Positions 10,745 through 23,361 are shown, counted from the first letter of the stretch. The stretch is 64,000 nt of DNA from Saxidomus purpurata (GCA_022818135.1 JAFMSR010000017.1:16473237-16537236), one strand, 5' to 3'. Notes: generated from the letters alone by a model not told the origin. Translations and numbers: made by a program.

Positions 10745-13700
10745 TGCAAACAGAAACATTAAGAAAAAATTTCTCAAACTTTTCTTTATACACATAAAGA
10801 ATGTACATGTACAACGTTATTTTCTTAGACAAAAGGGTATATACTCTGTTATATAAACTACGTTCCAATTAATCTTATACATGTATTATACATAAAAATA
10901 TATATTTTTTCCAATGCAAAAAGAGACATACAAAAAAATTTAATTTGCTAATAACTCAATACGAGAAAGTGATATTACCGTCAAAGTGACCATAAGTTTA
11001 AACAAAATATTGATACGACGAAATTATATGAATTTGTGAAGCAGTTTCATTCCCGTTGAATAAAGTGAGAGTCTGAAAAAGACTTTTTTGAATTACACTT
11101 TAATAGTCAAAAAGAAAAACAATATAGCCAAGTTAGTATTTGTATTTTTATTTCTAGCTTGCTATATACAAAAAAATACCTCCAGTGTAACCTATTTCTT
11201 TCATGTTTTCAGAGTATTTATTGTGTGTTTTCAGCATCTTATCAATATTTACTCAGTTTGGTCATTTTAAGTCCGTCAAAACGATTGCAGCACATTGCAA
11301 TCTTATATATAAAAGTCAATAATACACCAATTATTCACTCGCAGTTACTTCTCTGAGTACACAAGACTCTGCATATAATGTGAACTTACAAATAACGTAA
11401 ATTTCAAAGTTTCACACTAACAATTATCCGGTGTAGTAGGGTACAAGATCCATTACTACATATTACATAAAGTTCATGTGATCACTATCAGTAAATAAGC
11501 ACTACCATCTGCAAATAAAATGAGCCTGTTATTTTCCTTTTTATATTCTGGTAACCACCGAGCTCGGAGTGAACAAACAAAAAAAACATGATGATGTAGA
11601 AATATAAGTTTTCGAAAATGTTTAACAGGGAATTAGTTTTAAAAAATGGTGTACCCATATAAAACGGAACTTGATAAATATTCATTGCCTGTATATATTA
11701 CTGTTTCAAAATAATTGAAAAGTGTATGTAGAGTATTAGTAAGCCGGTTCTACCACAATGAACGTAATGAAAGGTGTTAATAGATAGTTATCACAAGAAA
11801 TGTCTTCTTAAGACTTTATGTAAGTCACGTGATGAATTTAATGTCAAGAAAAAGTTATTTCAAATCTTAAAGATAGGATCCGGTGCTCTAAGTGTTGATT
11901 TTAACTTTAAGACAAATCATAACATAATCAAAACCCCACAAATGACTATCCAATCGTATCATAAATAAAACCAACACCTTCTTATTTTTCATGAGAATCG
12001 CCCACTAAAATCAATTTTTCATTTTGACCCACGTGGTCAAAATGGACGTAAACAGTGCTATTTATGGTGTACTTGAATATAATATTTTAAGAATAATCAT
12101 TATATCTGCAACGTTACATAAATGTCATTTATCAGCATACATGTACAAGTTTTGCTAATCGACGACTGATTAGTTTGGTTCATCGGTCTTCAAAGTTGTA
12201 TACACAAGAAATCAGAACGATAGTAAACGTTTTACGTTGACTGTTTACTGTTTTGTCGGAAGTACCAGTGACGTCATTCAAAACATTTATTTGATTAAAC
12301 AAATCAATGGTGAAACAGATATCGCAGATTACTGAACGTGTTTCGGTGTATATCATTGTCTTTCGTTCGGTCTTATAACTGGCATTAGTGTTTGATTAAG
12401 TCCCTAAGTTTTTTTATCTATCCCTATCTTGCACCATTCTGTCATCATGTTCTCTGGTAGCACTTCTTCACATTCAAAATTTGGTTCCATAGCAACTACA
12501 TCAGCATCTGGCCTTTGACGGTGATTTGGCTCATTAATCCTAGAAGGTCATAAATTAACCACAATTATTTAAATAATTCACGTTTAGTCACTAGCGAGTC
12601 ATTCAATAGTGACTTTATTATCTTCATGAAAGACAGGAAACTGGTTATATAGTACAAGCGCATGCCCAACACTTAAGTGCTTTTATCGATTTGTTTTTCA
12701 TTCGTAACACAGTGAGTTTTGTTTGTGCTCCAGGGTCTCAAACTAAAAAGGCTTGCAGGAAGATATTTCTGTTGTTGGTGTTAGAGTTAGGGCTAGGTTC
12801 TTCATAATCGTTGCAATCAGTAATATAGTGCACACGTACCTCAAAATATTATAGTCTTGAAACTTTATGTCTGTAGTGAACAGTCTGAAATGGTCGGATC
12901 TGAAAGCAAGAAGAATCTTGTAACGTCAGGATGCAAACTAATCATCAAAAGTACTTTCTCAATATCATGCGAGACTTGTGGGACTGAAATCGTCTTAATA
13001 TAGCCGTAAAGTCATTCAGTTGTGGTCGAATACTCATTAAGCACTCACATAAGCTCGGGGTAGTTCGTGTTTGCTCACAACTGCAGTCGTATACAATTGT
13101 ATGGGGGTAGTTGCGGAGTCTTTGTTCACAGGTCGGTGGGGGGATGTTATGCACTTTGATACCAACATATGCAATCTTTCTCATAACCATCTTTTCTTCT
13201 ATTCGTTAATTATTTTACTTTACTGTTGTTGTTGTAGTTCCAGTTCTTTTCGCAGCTCTCGTCTACTTCTCAGTTCATCACTAGTTAGTGAGAGATGATC
13301 ATATCTCCGTGTTACTTAGCAGCGTTTTGATCGTTGTCGTATGTAAAACTTCAGTCCTGATAATTGATGTATCCATCATAGTATTCATTCATGTTTTGTT
13401 ATAGGCCAATTCATTCTATTTCCAAAAACGATTCTAAGTTTACTCTCCTCCTGCACATGAATAGTCACTACGTTCGTCAAAGATACTGGAAGTGGGATTG
13501 AATGTTTCTGACTTTCTGTGTTCATAGGTCCTGACAGTAGATATCTAATTCTAGTCTGTATGACTATAGTTCCGTTCCTTCTGATGACCTATGTCCAAGT
13601 AGTGATCAAACCAACTAATACTTCGACTCAACATATTTATCTTCAGAGATGCTTGTGTGCAAGTTTGAACAGTGCCGTGTAACTGCACATTTGTGATATT

Positions 13701-15700
13701 ACCGGATAACGTGTAGATTAGATGCCATAGATTGATTGGTATTAGTCATGGCACAAAACTATCCACACGACATGAAATGAATCAGAACGACAGTAAACGT
13801 TCTAAGTTGACTGTTCACTGACTGGTATGCCGGAGGTATTAGAAATCATAATACAATAGGGCGCTTCGTGTTAATGTTAATAATGGTGCGTCTTTACACG
13901 TAAACACAACTTTACACAAGAAAAACGGGCCTAGAAACAAAACTTTCATGTAAATATTTTGAAATGGGAGATGCAAATAAACTTTACAGACTTTATAACA
14001 TAGACAGAATAAATGTATATTTTAGGTTCGTGTAAAGCAAATACTTGACTATCTGGCTTGTGCATTTGCAATTTAGTATTAACTCTTTCTCATTTCCAGT
14101 GTATCATTTTTGATTTAAAATAAAACAAAATCATATTCATGAAAAACCTTTAAATAGTATTACGCTCTTTCCGTTTTTTCATCAGATTATATAAACGAGT
14201 CCTATTTTCATTCAGCGTTAGTTAAAACAAAGTTAACGCAGCAATATCATAATATGTTCTACGCTATGTTCCATTAAGGTGATTCGCAGAATATACAATA
14301 CTATTCCTGCCTCTATCTTCACAAAATCGTTTGCAGTCAAAAAGTTTGTAAACAGAACAACGCACATTTTTACGATTACTAAAAGTCTCGTTACCGGCCA
14401 ATTAGTTAACTTCGGCTACCTGTCAGTTTATCGCTGTAGAGCAGTCTAATAACACGAAATGTAAGCCAGTCTGATAAAAATAGAAAGTGCATCCCGACCA
14501 GTTAGTAAACTTTGGCTACCTTTCACTTTATTTCTCTAACATGAAATGTCTGATTTAAATGGACTATCAGTGATTGTACAATGATACTTCCATTCAAAAC
14601 TAAATGAAGTGTGATTGTAAAGTTTAAACTATAAAAATCGAGTCATAGTAACGTAATGGACCCACTTTACCCGATACCGGAAGATACCGGCATGTTTGAC
14701 CGATATCGGTTTTTATTCTGGCCGAACAATAAAAACTTTTCACTTATTAGACGTTACATAAGCATATAAAATAATTTGACGCGTTATATGGATAAAAGAT
14801 AGAAATATCAGTGTTTTGACAATTTTAAAGCTACACAATGAGCAGTAATTTAACCCATTCTTTATCGTAACTTCCTAGGCGATTTTCATAACATTTTTGT
14901 TCAAAGAACTATACACTACTTCACCTGCATGTTACATTTTCCAACCACGTATTAAATATAGCGGGCCGCTGCTGCGGCCCGCAATGACTGTTTCGTTTAC
15001 CTGTGCCACGATACTTTTTGTACACAAAAAAGAAATCCGATTTTAGTGCTTACAATAGACCTCGGTCAAAAAAAAAGGAAATGTTTTTTTATGACATAAA
15101 TAAATCAAACCATGCAAAAACAAATTGTTTTAGTACCAGCACCGGATTACATCTTTAAATTGCATATTAATGTTATCACTTACAACAAATTCACACAGCA
15201 CAATATCACTGAAAATATTTCTTAACACAATCAAAAGCCAGTCTTAAATTGCAAAATTAAGGACAACATACATGTATTAGCTTTTACAAAAGCATATCGT
15301 TCATCTAAATCTCATACAAAAATAATTAAAACAAACCACATGTATTACGAAATATGAGTATAGACAACGTTCAACATACTTATACAACCATATTCGAAAA
15401 TCTATAGTTTACACATATGTATATTTAGTATCAAATAAAAGGTTAATTTATCGTTCGAATGATGGCATTCATGTTATCATGTGTTTTGCAGATAAACGTC
15501 AATGTTATCAATGATTTATAAGGTAGGGATGAATTTTAAATTTCGCAAATTTGAAAGAAAGTACCCAGAACGCTGTAGAATAGGTTTTATGCAGCGCTTT
15601 TCTCCTAATAAGTGCTAATATCTAGTGTGACCATCACTTCGACGTATAACTGCCAATAAACGAGATCACATTGACCTGACGTAACGTTTGATGCTGTCAT
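10745..15700. other. Non-coding stretch with local duplications
   Basis: No supported gene. A roughly 60-bp segment around 12206-12268 (AATCAGAACGATAGTAAACG) recurs diverged at 13779-13840. A roughly 103-bp offset duplication joins 14393-14461 and 14497-14549 (both contain GGCTACCT and end ACATGAAATGT/ACACGAAATGT). The remaining short open frames look random. Confidence 0.55.
14961..14982. other. GC-rich perfect hairpin
   Basis: GCGGGCCGC-TGCT-GCGGCCCGC, 9-bp arms and a 4-nt loop, entirely G/C in the arms, inside strongly AT-rich surroundings. No T-run follows on either strand. Confidence 0.9.
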
Positions 15701-15724
15701 TTTTAGCCTGTCCCATTCAAACAT

Positions 15725-15910
15725 CTAAAAAATTCTACCTGACCTGGGCCTGTCAGAAAAGTCTACGGTTTGTCCAAATAGATTATTGAGACGTGAAATT
15801 GAATTCGTATGACGGTTTAACTGCCATGCAACGTCACCAACGAAAGTTCCAGACAACAGCAATACTCCAACATGGAGTCTCACATGTTTGCTAAGGCGTA
15901 GTATCATTAT
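15725..15910 (-). mobile_element. Tc1/mariner-type transposase N-terminal fragment
   Basis: On the minus strand the segment reads RLSKHVRLHVGVLLLSG and continues through VAWQLNRHTNSISRLN to DRPRSGR. This matches the paired helix-turn-helix DNA-binding start of Tc1-like transposases (the ISRL helix followed by DRPRSGRP). A stop two codons later removes the DDE catalytic domain, and no terminal repeats were found. A dead fragment. Confidence 0.7.
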
Positions 15911-16337
15911 TCGTAATATATTTTGCAATATTATGTGTTTTTTTGATCGGACAAACGTCCTAGTTACTGATACGACATTGAAATCGCACGAAAAGAATGA
16001 AGCATTATGTTCACGTGCAAAATATTGCATCAGAGCTTACGTCAAAATTTAGGACAATGGAAATGTCAACATGACCTTAACTGAGTGCAACTGGGTGCTA
16101 TAAGTGTACTTATTCTGTGCTGAAAATTTTACAAATTTTGGTCGTCTGGTTACAAAGTTACACGAGAAAGGGGTCATTCACACTTTTTTGACTGAGAATA
16201 CATGTATATTGATATCTAATGTGCAGTTTACCATAAGTTAAAAAAACCTTTGAACATAATTATACGACATCAACAAAACATAAATTAAACGAACCTGACT
16301 TACATGTAAGATTATTTTTACATAAGCAAGGAACACA

Positions 16338-16988
16338 TTATTTTTTTTCGACAATCCCCTTTAGCTTGAAATCACGTCCCGTAACGTTTTTTAATTGTTT
16401 AAGACCGTTATCTACCAGGAATGCCATGTATTGCCTCTTAGAAGGTCTGTCACCAGTACCGTTTATTTCAGGAAGCGTACCACTGTCACCAGTATTACTA
16501 CTCGCATTTTGTGGAGTAACGGGATCTGCATCGGTTTTAAGAGGGCAATCTTGATGGTCATCGATAAAGATTGCAGCAAAAGAATTCACACTTGCGTCAG
16601 TTTCTCTTTTATAAAGAATATGTTCACTGTCAGCAGGGTCGCAATTTTCAAAGGCTTCTTCCGTGACATTTGTATCCATGTTCGAAGGTGTATTTTCATT
16701 CCCAAGACCACTTCTTGTACCGGGTTCTTTTTCATCGCCAGTTCTGTCGTAACTCTCACCCATCAGCATAGATATAATATAAATTTTGTCATTATCAAGA
16801 TCTTCTAAACAAATGGAAGCTCCACTATCTCCTTCAGTGGCCATATATTTCAACTCTTCACTACTCAATGGACTTCTGTCTTCTAATTGCATGTACGTCT
16901 CAGTCGCATCCCGATAGATAACTTCTGGGATTCTTATTATACCCAATCCAAGTTTTGTTTCTGCTCCCCACAGATGGACGTATTGGTC
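16338..16988 (-). CDS. Last exon: GDSGA-containing trypsin-like C-terminus
   Basis: A 651-nt exon (216 codons plus TAA), entered in phase 0 after a good acceptor (TTCATTTTCAG). The start, YVHLWGAETKLGLG, resembles the strand-turn-strand that precedes the active-site Ser in trypsin-like folds. TEGDSGASIC then places a putative nucleophile Ser at exon residue 55 with the oxyanion-type GDSG context. A strand-like YIISMLMG follows. The remaining part is Asp/Glu/Asn/Thr-rich and looks disordered, apart from a short hydrophobic SFAAIFIDD strand and a basic C-terminus. It splices in frame to the 19229-19692 exon, which supplies the likely catalytic Asp. Peptidase activity is inference from GDSG alone; the catalytic His was not located. 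No AATAAA is obvious downstream. Confidence 0.7.
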   Translation of the reverse strand, partial: DQYVHLWGAETKLGLGIIRIPEVIYRDATETYMQLEDRSPLSSEELKYMATEGDSGASICLEDLDNDKIYIISMLMGESYDRTGDEKEPGTRSGLGNENTPSNMDTNVTEEAFENCDPADSEHILYKRETDASVNSFAAIFIDDHQDCPLKTDADPVTPQNASSNTGDSGTLPEINGTGDRPSKRQYMAFLVDNGLKQLKNVTGRDFKLKGIVEKK

Positions 16989-17039
16989 CTGAAAATGAAG
17001 TAATATGATTATTAACAAAAAGCAATAGGTTTAACTGCT

Positions 17040-18520
17040 GATAAATTAATCTAAAGTTCACGCTTTTTTAACAGTAATGATCACTTGTATATCATTTTAA
17101 GAGACAATTTATCTGTGCTTTTATTACTATACAATGTAATTTATTTCGACCGGACGTTTTACTACAAGCATGAAATGGCCTGTCATCTGCAAAACAAATA
17201 GAGTTTACACATTCAAACTAATTTTGTTAAACTCATTTAATCGTCTTCAAAACTTTTGACACAATCCTGCCTTCTCTACTAAGACGAATGCTACTGGTAT
17301 TTTTTCCTACGAGCAGATTCATATCATTGTATCTGTTCTGCTTATTTAATGTTCAAGAACTTAAAATGTAGATAGCAAAACACAGATACATGCAAATTCT
17401 AGAGTTATTGGCGCACAAGGACTACAACCCTCTTTGAAAAGTTACAGAAATAGTGTTAAATTCATGCTCTTAAGGTTATCAGAATTACAAAAGCTGCATG
17501 AAGTATTGTTTATTCTGAAACATACAGTGTTTACCAATACGAAGGAATGTAAATTTAAAGCTATATCGCGCTTGTTAAAGATCAGTGTTCATCAAAAAGA
17601 CTATAAAGGCTTCGTCATAAAGCGATTTTCAATTATTTTTTCTTTCATATTCTGTTTCAGACTATGTTTTCATAGATATGACAAATAAACACCAATAGTC
17701 TAGTAACATTCAGGGAAAAATCATAATTCCCTTTAAGGCCGCCTAATAAAATATGTCTTGGTTTCCGCTAACCAAATCTACTCTTATATCTAGCCACAGT
17801 CATAAAGGGTTTTGTGAGAAAACCAAACAAGTCCTATGTAAGTCTGGATCTTCTGACTGAACAAACAACTTAGTATGCATTTTTCATAAAATAAATAAGG
17901 TGTCCCTACATACATGTAACTACATTACTAACTAACTACTTAGTTTTGGCATTGTTAGTGGAAACGAACAGGGTTTTTAAGCCTGATTTTAGTTGTTTTT
18001 TTGGGGTTTTTTTTTTGTCTTTACCAAAATATAAAATGTCAACACAGTCAGTTGTATCTAAAAAGCTATGATAACGTTTCAGTAGTCAAAGAGCTGTGAG
18101 CGCTGAAGGCCCGGGGGCTATAGGTTAACTCCCCGAAAAACAACTTTTGACCTACGTGTTTTGCGCTGAATCTTACCTAAAGCGCGGGTCGAAATGTGCA
18201 GAGGACGAAATTCAATATATGACACAGAATGAATGATTCACAAATATATGGGTGGCAGGGAAGTTTGTTTTATTATAAAACGTACGTTAAATGAAAAATA
18301 ATCACATAGTCAACATTATAAAATGTTTAAACCAATAAAAATAATTCGATCTGCGCTTTGTACAACTTCAAGCGATATGATCTGATGTGGATCGAAAATT
18401 ATTGTGTACAGTACCAAGGACAAGACCGTGAAACAGAAATAAACAAAGCAATACCAGCAATGAAATATAAATACAGTACTGTACAATGTGTATAACAGAG
18501 AAAACCAAAAATGAATCTGG
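17040..18520. other. Intron, nothing recognised
   Basis: AT-rich; short open frames such as 17434-17688 (plus) and 18316-18525 (minus) are intronic read-through or random. Confidence 0.5.
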
Positions 18521-18525
18521 GTTAC

Positions 18526-18625
18526 CTTGTAGTTGTAATCGGTGAAACCGTTCACTGGGCCTTGACATGCAGCGTCCTCGATAAATGGCGGGTGATTTTG
18601 ATCACGTGAGTTCCTTCTCGGGAAT
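18526..18625 (-). CDS. Possible alternative exon
   Basis: On the minus strand a coding-like reading (NHPPFIEDAACQGPVNGF, then TDYNYK) ends at a good donor, AAG|GTAACC, in phase 0. It could therefore join the last exon (phase 0 at 16988). The upstream border is unclear; candidate AGs near 18618-18625 give the wrong phase for the preceding known exon. Another frame offers an ATG at 18568 (MSRPSERF) leaving in phase 1. It could be an alternative first exon or coincidence. Confidence 0.3.
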
Positions 18626-19228
18626 GTACGTAAATTATATCTTATTTAGAGACATTTATTTTTAGATAAATATATATGTAATCGTTCGTAAATAACAAAT
18701 TTGTCAATGAAATAACATCGGAAATTTGAAAATCAAACTACAAACACTTATATATGGAGCTTCGTACGTTTTCGTAAATTTCGTAAATATCCGTACTTTT
18801 CCGTGATATGCATATGATTATCTTCCGTAATCAGCTAACAGCGCATTAATTTCTAAAACAGAAAAAAATGTGTAATGCAGCCCGTAAGCTATATACCTTC
18901 CTGCAGTCGTTTGAAGTTTTATGTACTGTTTTTATTTGTAATATGTTCTTATCATATGCGACATTCAAACAGAAGATTGATCTGGTCTGTCTTGCACTAC
19001 TTTCGCATAGCGCATGTTTACAGTTGTTATTCGCACATAGCACAGTTAAATTTCTTGCAGTGTTTGAAATGTGATATACTAACTTAAATGAAAACAGTTT
19101 GCTCTACATACTAACCCATTTAAAAGAAACATGTTTTGAGAACATCCATACGATTAAAACATGGTACGTATCAGTTTTTGCATCAGGATAAATGTCTTAT
19201 GTTTAATAATCATTTCCTAACAATTTAC

Positions 19229-19692
19229 CTGTAAATCAATATCAAGGTCGCTTGTATAGATAATTGCTGGTTTGGGTTCATTGTCCTCATTCTTAAATCG
19301 AACGTCACACTGTTCCATATAAGTTTCGTGTATTGTCGCAGCGGCGATATCATAGCCTCCGTCACAGACTGATTCTTGTAAAATGTCACCGATTTCTATC
19401 GGTGTTTTGTCGTCATCTGCGTAAGCCATTAATTTCCCATCGGATGAACATTTTGCATGATCAAGTTTGTATGGTTGTAAACCGATTTCAGAGCCCACGA
19501 ATTTGTATTCGGAAACCGACTGTGTAACGAAATTAAATTTGACATCATTATTTCATGTTTCCACAAAAGTTTCTTGATGCGTTCCATTATTTCTTTTTCA
19601 TCGTCACTATGAACAATATTGACGTTGAAGGTACTGTAACGATAGCCACATCCACGAATTTTGTCATCAAGATTGAACAAGCCCTTGTGTAC
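19229..19692 (-). CDS. Exon encoding front half of the trypsin-like domain (one-base frameshift)
   Basis: Bordered by TTTTTAAAG|GTACAC and TTACAG|GTAAAT. The first third reads FNLDDKIRGCGYRYSTFN and onward. A GxGY(R/K) start like this is seen at the front of some trypsin-like folds. From about 19570 the sensible reading continues in another frame (NDVKFNFVTQSVSEYKF and onward) to GGYDIAAATIHETY, whose Asp is a candidate for the catalytic acid, and ends DLDIDLQ in phase 0. The exon is 464 nt, while phase 0 on both sides requires 465. One missing base, best placed in the short A run near 19568-19572, explains both the frame change and the length. Either a sequencing or assembly indel or a real inactivating mutation. 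Confidence 0.65.
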
Positions 19693-20009
19693 CTTTAAAA
19701 AGGAGAATAAAAAGATGTTTGAAAATCAGCACAACGACAGCTTTCTATTGATGATGACTGTTATGAAGATTTGTTCTACCTTATTCCATCCCTAAAAAAT
19801 ATTCCATAGCGTTCAACTTGATGTTTTCTGTTTCGATAAACATTGTGCAATTGCCTATGTATGCTGCTGGAGCACATTTCTTCATGTACCTTCTTTTTCA
19901 AACATTGCAGTACAATGTAACACTACTACCTAAGCATAAAGTGTTGTGTTTAGAATTTTAAGAAATTGTGGTTATAAAAGCGCTAAATAAGTATTCGTAA
20001 AAAGATCTG

Positions 20010-21606
20010 CGCGAACAAAAACGAAACGATGTATAGAATTTGGGGTTGCAAATGAATCTTGCAGGATTTGCAAATCAACTAAAACAAGACACTAACACGA
20101 AGTCATGACTGTAGAACAATGTAGTTGAAGGATGTATGTACATGTGCAAGGTAATTTATAAAAAAAAAAATATGGTAAACTAACGAGGTTGTAAACAAAC
20201 TATCTCAACTAAGTCTTACAGAATATTTATTAACCAATTCGTTCCTAGTGTCTACTAAAACATATACAATGTAGTTTCAAGCAGCTACGTTCCGAAGCAG
20301 ACGACTTTTGTCGTCTGGTCAGAATTTAGTTCGTCAGTCTGTTGGATCACCATTACGAATAATGCCTTTGTTTAGATAAACAGAAAGGCATAAATTGGAA
20401 ATCAAAAGATCCCATTTTAAAAATACATGTATATGTATAAACGGATTAATTGCTGTCGGCGCAACACTCATGATCAGTAAACTTACTAACTGTAAAATAT
20501 TATTTCTTTCAATTATCTATTTTTCAGGTAAATGAACAGCATAATATGAGCCCAGGAAAGTATACGCTCGATAGGTTTATAGGGTTAGGTGGAAAGCGTG
20601 AACGCCGGCGGACAAAACAAGAAACTGGACAATTCAAGAAACGACGCCTTCAGTTGAAGGAAAAAAAACGGCAAGGCCAGGAATTTCGCGAGAACCTTGT
20701 GTTTAAGGCGTTGCCTCCGGAACGGGAGGTCCTGTGTTCGAATCGCATCCGGAGCACGAGGTGTACCCTTAAATAATGACACTAATGTCACACGTGCCTC
20801 AGCCCGTCCAGCTGCAAATGGGTACCTACGATGACATTTTTTAAATGCCTAGATGTTTTAAAGTACATTCCATGTGGCTTATGTTTCCTCTCATGATCAG
20901 CGATAACATATTAACATAAGATCAGTGTTGCTTTAATATAAAACTTATATTATTAAATAGATTTATGACTTTAAAAATGTTTTTTTGTTTGTTTAGACAG
21001 CGTCCGGTTGTAAAGAAATAAACCATTGCCTGATATTGCAGTTGAAATAACGACGTTGACGTTACATTTTGACGCACAAAAATAACGCATAACCGTAACT
21101 AAATTTCAAAATTACAAAAAATCTACTTAGATGACCTATTGATTTTCTTTGATATTTTGAACCATCTACACTATGGTAATAATATATTTGAAAAATCAGA
21201 TTGGGTCACCGGACAAACTTTTTCGTAAGACGGCAAAACGTGTTCAGAGGTAGCTGATAAATACTACGTTATTTACGTCAAAATTGGCGCAATATCATTC
21301 GAATTACCAATAAATATATTCAATATTTCAAAAATATGCAATAAAAAGTTAGGCTTAAATGTTTCCGGAGAAATAAAAATTTTAATCTTCAAAATCTGTT
21401 CATAAATACCAGAGAAACGAACGTTTGTATGAAAGCGCCTAAAGAAAATGGGTAGACTGCTTGACGACGTCATGACGTCAACGTCTCGTGAGCGTGTTCC
21501 TATCAAATAGTAACACAATAAAGTACATACATCGTAGACTGCATATGCAAAATAGGACCGTTTTCTGAGGAGGTTGAAAAATTCAGACGTAAGGTGTGGA
21601 CCTACC
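20010..21606 (+). repeat. Large dispersed element, copy 1 (inverted partner at 32620-34030)
   Basis: Collinear in reverse complement with 32620-34030 across its full length, with small indels. Shared landmarks are GAACAAAAACGAAACGATG (left end), GAATATTTATTAACC, a tRNA-like B-box GTTCGAATCGCATCC, the TGACGTCA block near 21473, and TGAGGAGGTTGAAA then GTGGACCTAC (right end). No terminal inverted repeats or target duplications were found. Sits in an intron of the main gene. Confidence 0.88.
20655..20760 (+). repeat. tRNA-like segment inside the dispersed element
   Basis: GGCGTTGCCTCCGGAA, a CGGGAGGTCCTG anticodon-arm-like part, and GTGTTCGAATCGCATCC with a good Pol III B box (GTTCGAATC). The A box and acceptor stem are poor, so this is a SINE head or tRNA relic, not a functional tRNA. 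The partner copy carries the same segment at about 33460-33540 on the minus strand. Confidence 0.5.
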
Positions 21607-22019
21607 TTAAGACCAAGTTTTACCAGAAAAACTTGCTTTTAGACTAAGGATAAGAAGACAACTAGTCAAAGAATAGTATCGTAGCATGTTTATATTGATT
21701 ATTTAAGTCGTTGTTATGTTTATCGAGTGGCTGTTTCGTAAATAGCATTAAATGTAAATATAAAAACAATGAACACAGGAATTAGAGAAATGTTCCTACA
21801 GCTAACACTTTGAAACGTATTCAATAGAATAAAATTAAAAATTCATCATAACAGCTTTTTATAATAGTCTTTGATCAAGAAAAAGAACACTGCATTAAAC
21901 TTGGAAAGTGATTGATAAACTTAACACCTTATCACAGTCCAATTGACCGCATCATTAAAAGAACTTTTTAAGAAGTTTACTGAACAAATTGTTCGTAGTT
22001 TGTTTATCACTAAAGTTAC

Positions 22020-22195
22020 CTCTTCACTAACTTGTTTCTTTTCATATCCTTCGAGTACCGGATGTACGTCTTTCGGTAATTTGCTCCGTTTAAAGAGTGC
22101 AACCATTTCTCCAAGAAGATCGTCAATTGCGTCTTTGTACTCATTTTTCGTGTCGTCAACATGTGGCGCGTAGTTTTCATTTTCATCTTCTTGAT
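22020..22195 (-). CDS. Exon: acidic/lysine-rich helical segment
   Basis: A 176-nt exon between TATTCAAG and GAAGAG|GTAACT, phase 1 in and phase 0 out, exactly matching the phase-1 exons upstream and the phase-0 exon at 19692. The 58 codons read QEDENENYAPHVDD, then an amphipathic stretch (AIDDLLGEMVALFKRSKLP) and a charged end. It looks like a helical linker ahead of the trypsin-like domain. No family recognised. Confidence 0.65.
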
Positions 22196-22576
22196 CTTGA
22201 ATAGATAAAATAGTTTACAAATTACCAAAAACAAAAACATGTTTTCTTGGTCATTCATTCCGGAGAGTATTTTTTTGTTTAATTAAATTACGTAAATATT
22301 TGTTTAATTTTTTCATCTATATTTAGAAATACATCAATTATAAAAATAATATACATTATATGATAACGCAAGACAATATACGTTCATAATAAATGACAAT
22401 ATTATACAGCTTGTATCAATAACATGGGATATTCTATATGTCTGTTCTAAACTTAAAACATATAAGTGAAAAACTGAACAATATGCAATACCAGTACAGC
22501 ACTCGGGATTTTTAGACATCCGGAGACCATTTAGAACTTCACATTTCATGCTCAGTTTCTCAAAAACAATCATCTT

Positions 22577-23046
22577 TTAGAAGGGAAGATATCTGTTTTT
22601 TATGGCATTAAAATCCGCAAACTGTTTTGATTCCAATTCCGGCAAACTCCTAACGATTATTTCTGTGTTTGAAATCGTTTCGACCAATTTAGCTCCATTT
22701 GTGTCCACGAAAATTCCACCAAATCGCTTGCTTAACAACTCTTGTTTTCGGTCTGTAGTTGTCTCTGAAAGCTCTAAGACCAGCCTCGCTCTCTCTGTAA
22801 TTGCATTTTGTCGTACAAGAAAGCTTTCTGGACTCTGTTTCACACTACTGTGTATGTAAATATCTATTTGGGATATTTCATTGATCGTATCACCTTGTTG
22901 ATTCTGAAGGCCTAACATGTTCTCCAGATGAGAAGATCTGTCTATCATGCCCTTGATTATTTGCTGAGATTTATACACTCTAGGCCAACTCTTTAGAGGA
23001 GCAGTGTAATGTATGACTTGTACACTCTTCGGTAGTTTTTTTTCCA
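22577..23046 (-). CDS. Alternative terminal exon or broken exon
   Basis: About 155 codons on the minus strand, from acceptor TTTTCTAG (or an in-frame alternative 18 nt upstream, TAAACAG) to a TAA at 22577. The peptide is charged and mixed (KKLPKSVQVIHYTAPLKSW near the start, LVLELSETTTDRKQELLSKR and FGGIFVDTNG later). No domain recognised, but the composition is coding-like and unlike intron read-through. No donor was found before the stop, so it would be a terminal exon. The exon at 23362-23428 cannot join it in frame unless the run of eight A at its start (23036-23043) had seven. The phase-1 exon at 25332 would join it in frame directly. Alternative 3' end versus decaying exon is unresolved. 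Confidence 0.5.
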
Positions 23047-23361
23047 CTAGAAAATGAATCACGTCTGTTTAGATTTTGTGTATTCTAATACCGGCTTAAA
23101 TTATCGATGAATGACAATTTAACCTAAGGATTTCGTTGATAATTTTGGTTTAAACTGAATCCAATTAAATAGATATCATCTTGTTTGTTTGATTTGCGTC
23201 AGTGTAGTGACATCATATCTATGCGAAATGATTTAAATAAGTCCTAACAAACTAAGGTTTAGGAGTTGAATATGAAAACTAGTAAACATATTCATTCTAT
23301 TAACAGGTATCAAAAATAAGATAGTAGAAAGGTAATGTTAAACGTGATTGAAAAGTCTTAC

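Noticed and set aside
12945..13298. Overlapping ORFs on both strands
   Set aside because: No domain, no exon borders, serine/leucine simple composition at the plus-strand end.
16366..16808. Plus-strand ORFs opposite the last exon
   Set aside because: Antisense shadows of the GDSG-containing exon; no splice or domain support.
20640..20765. Possible functional tRNA gene
   Set aside because: Only the B box and part of the anticodon arm fit; A box and acceptor stem do not pair.
20546..20791. ORFs on both strands in the inverted-repeat element
   Set aside because: Lie across the tRNA-like core of a non-coding element; the partner copy does not keep them open.
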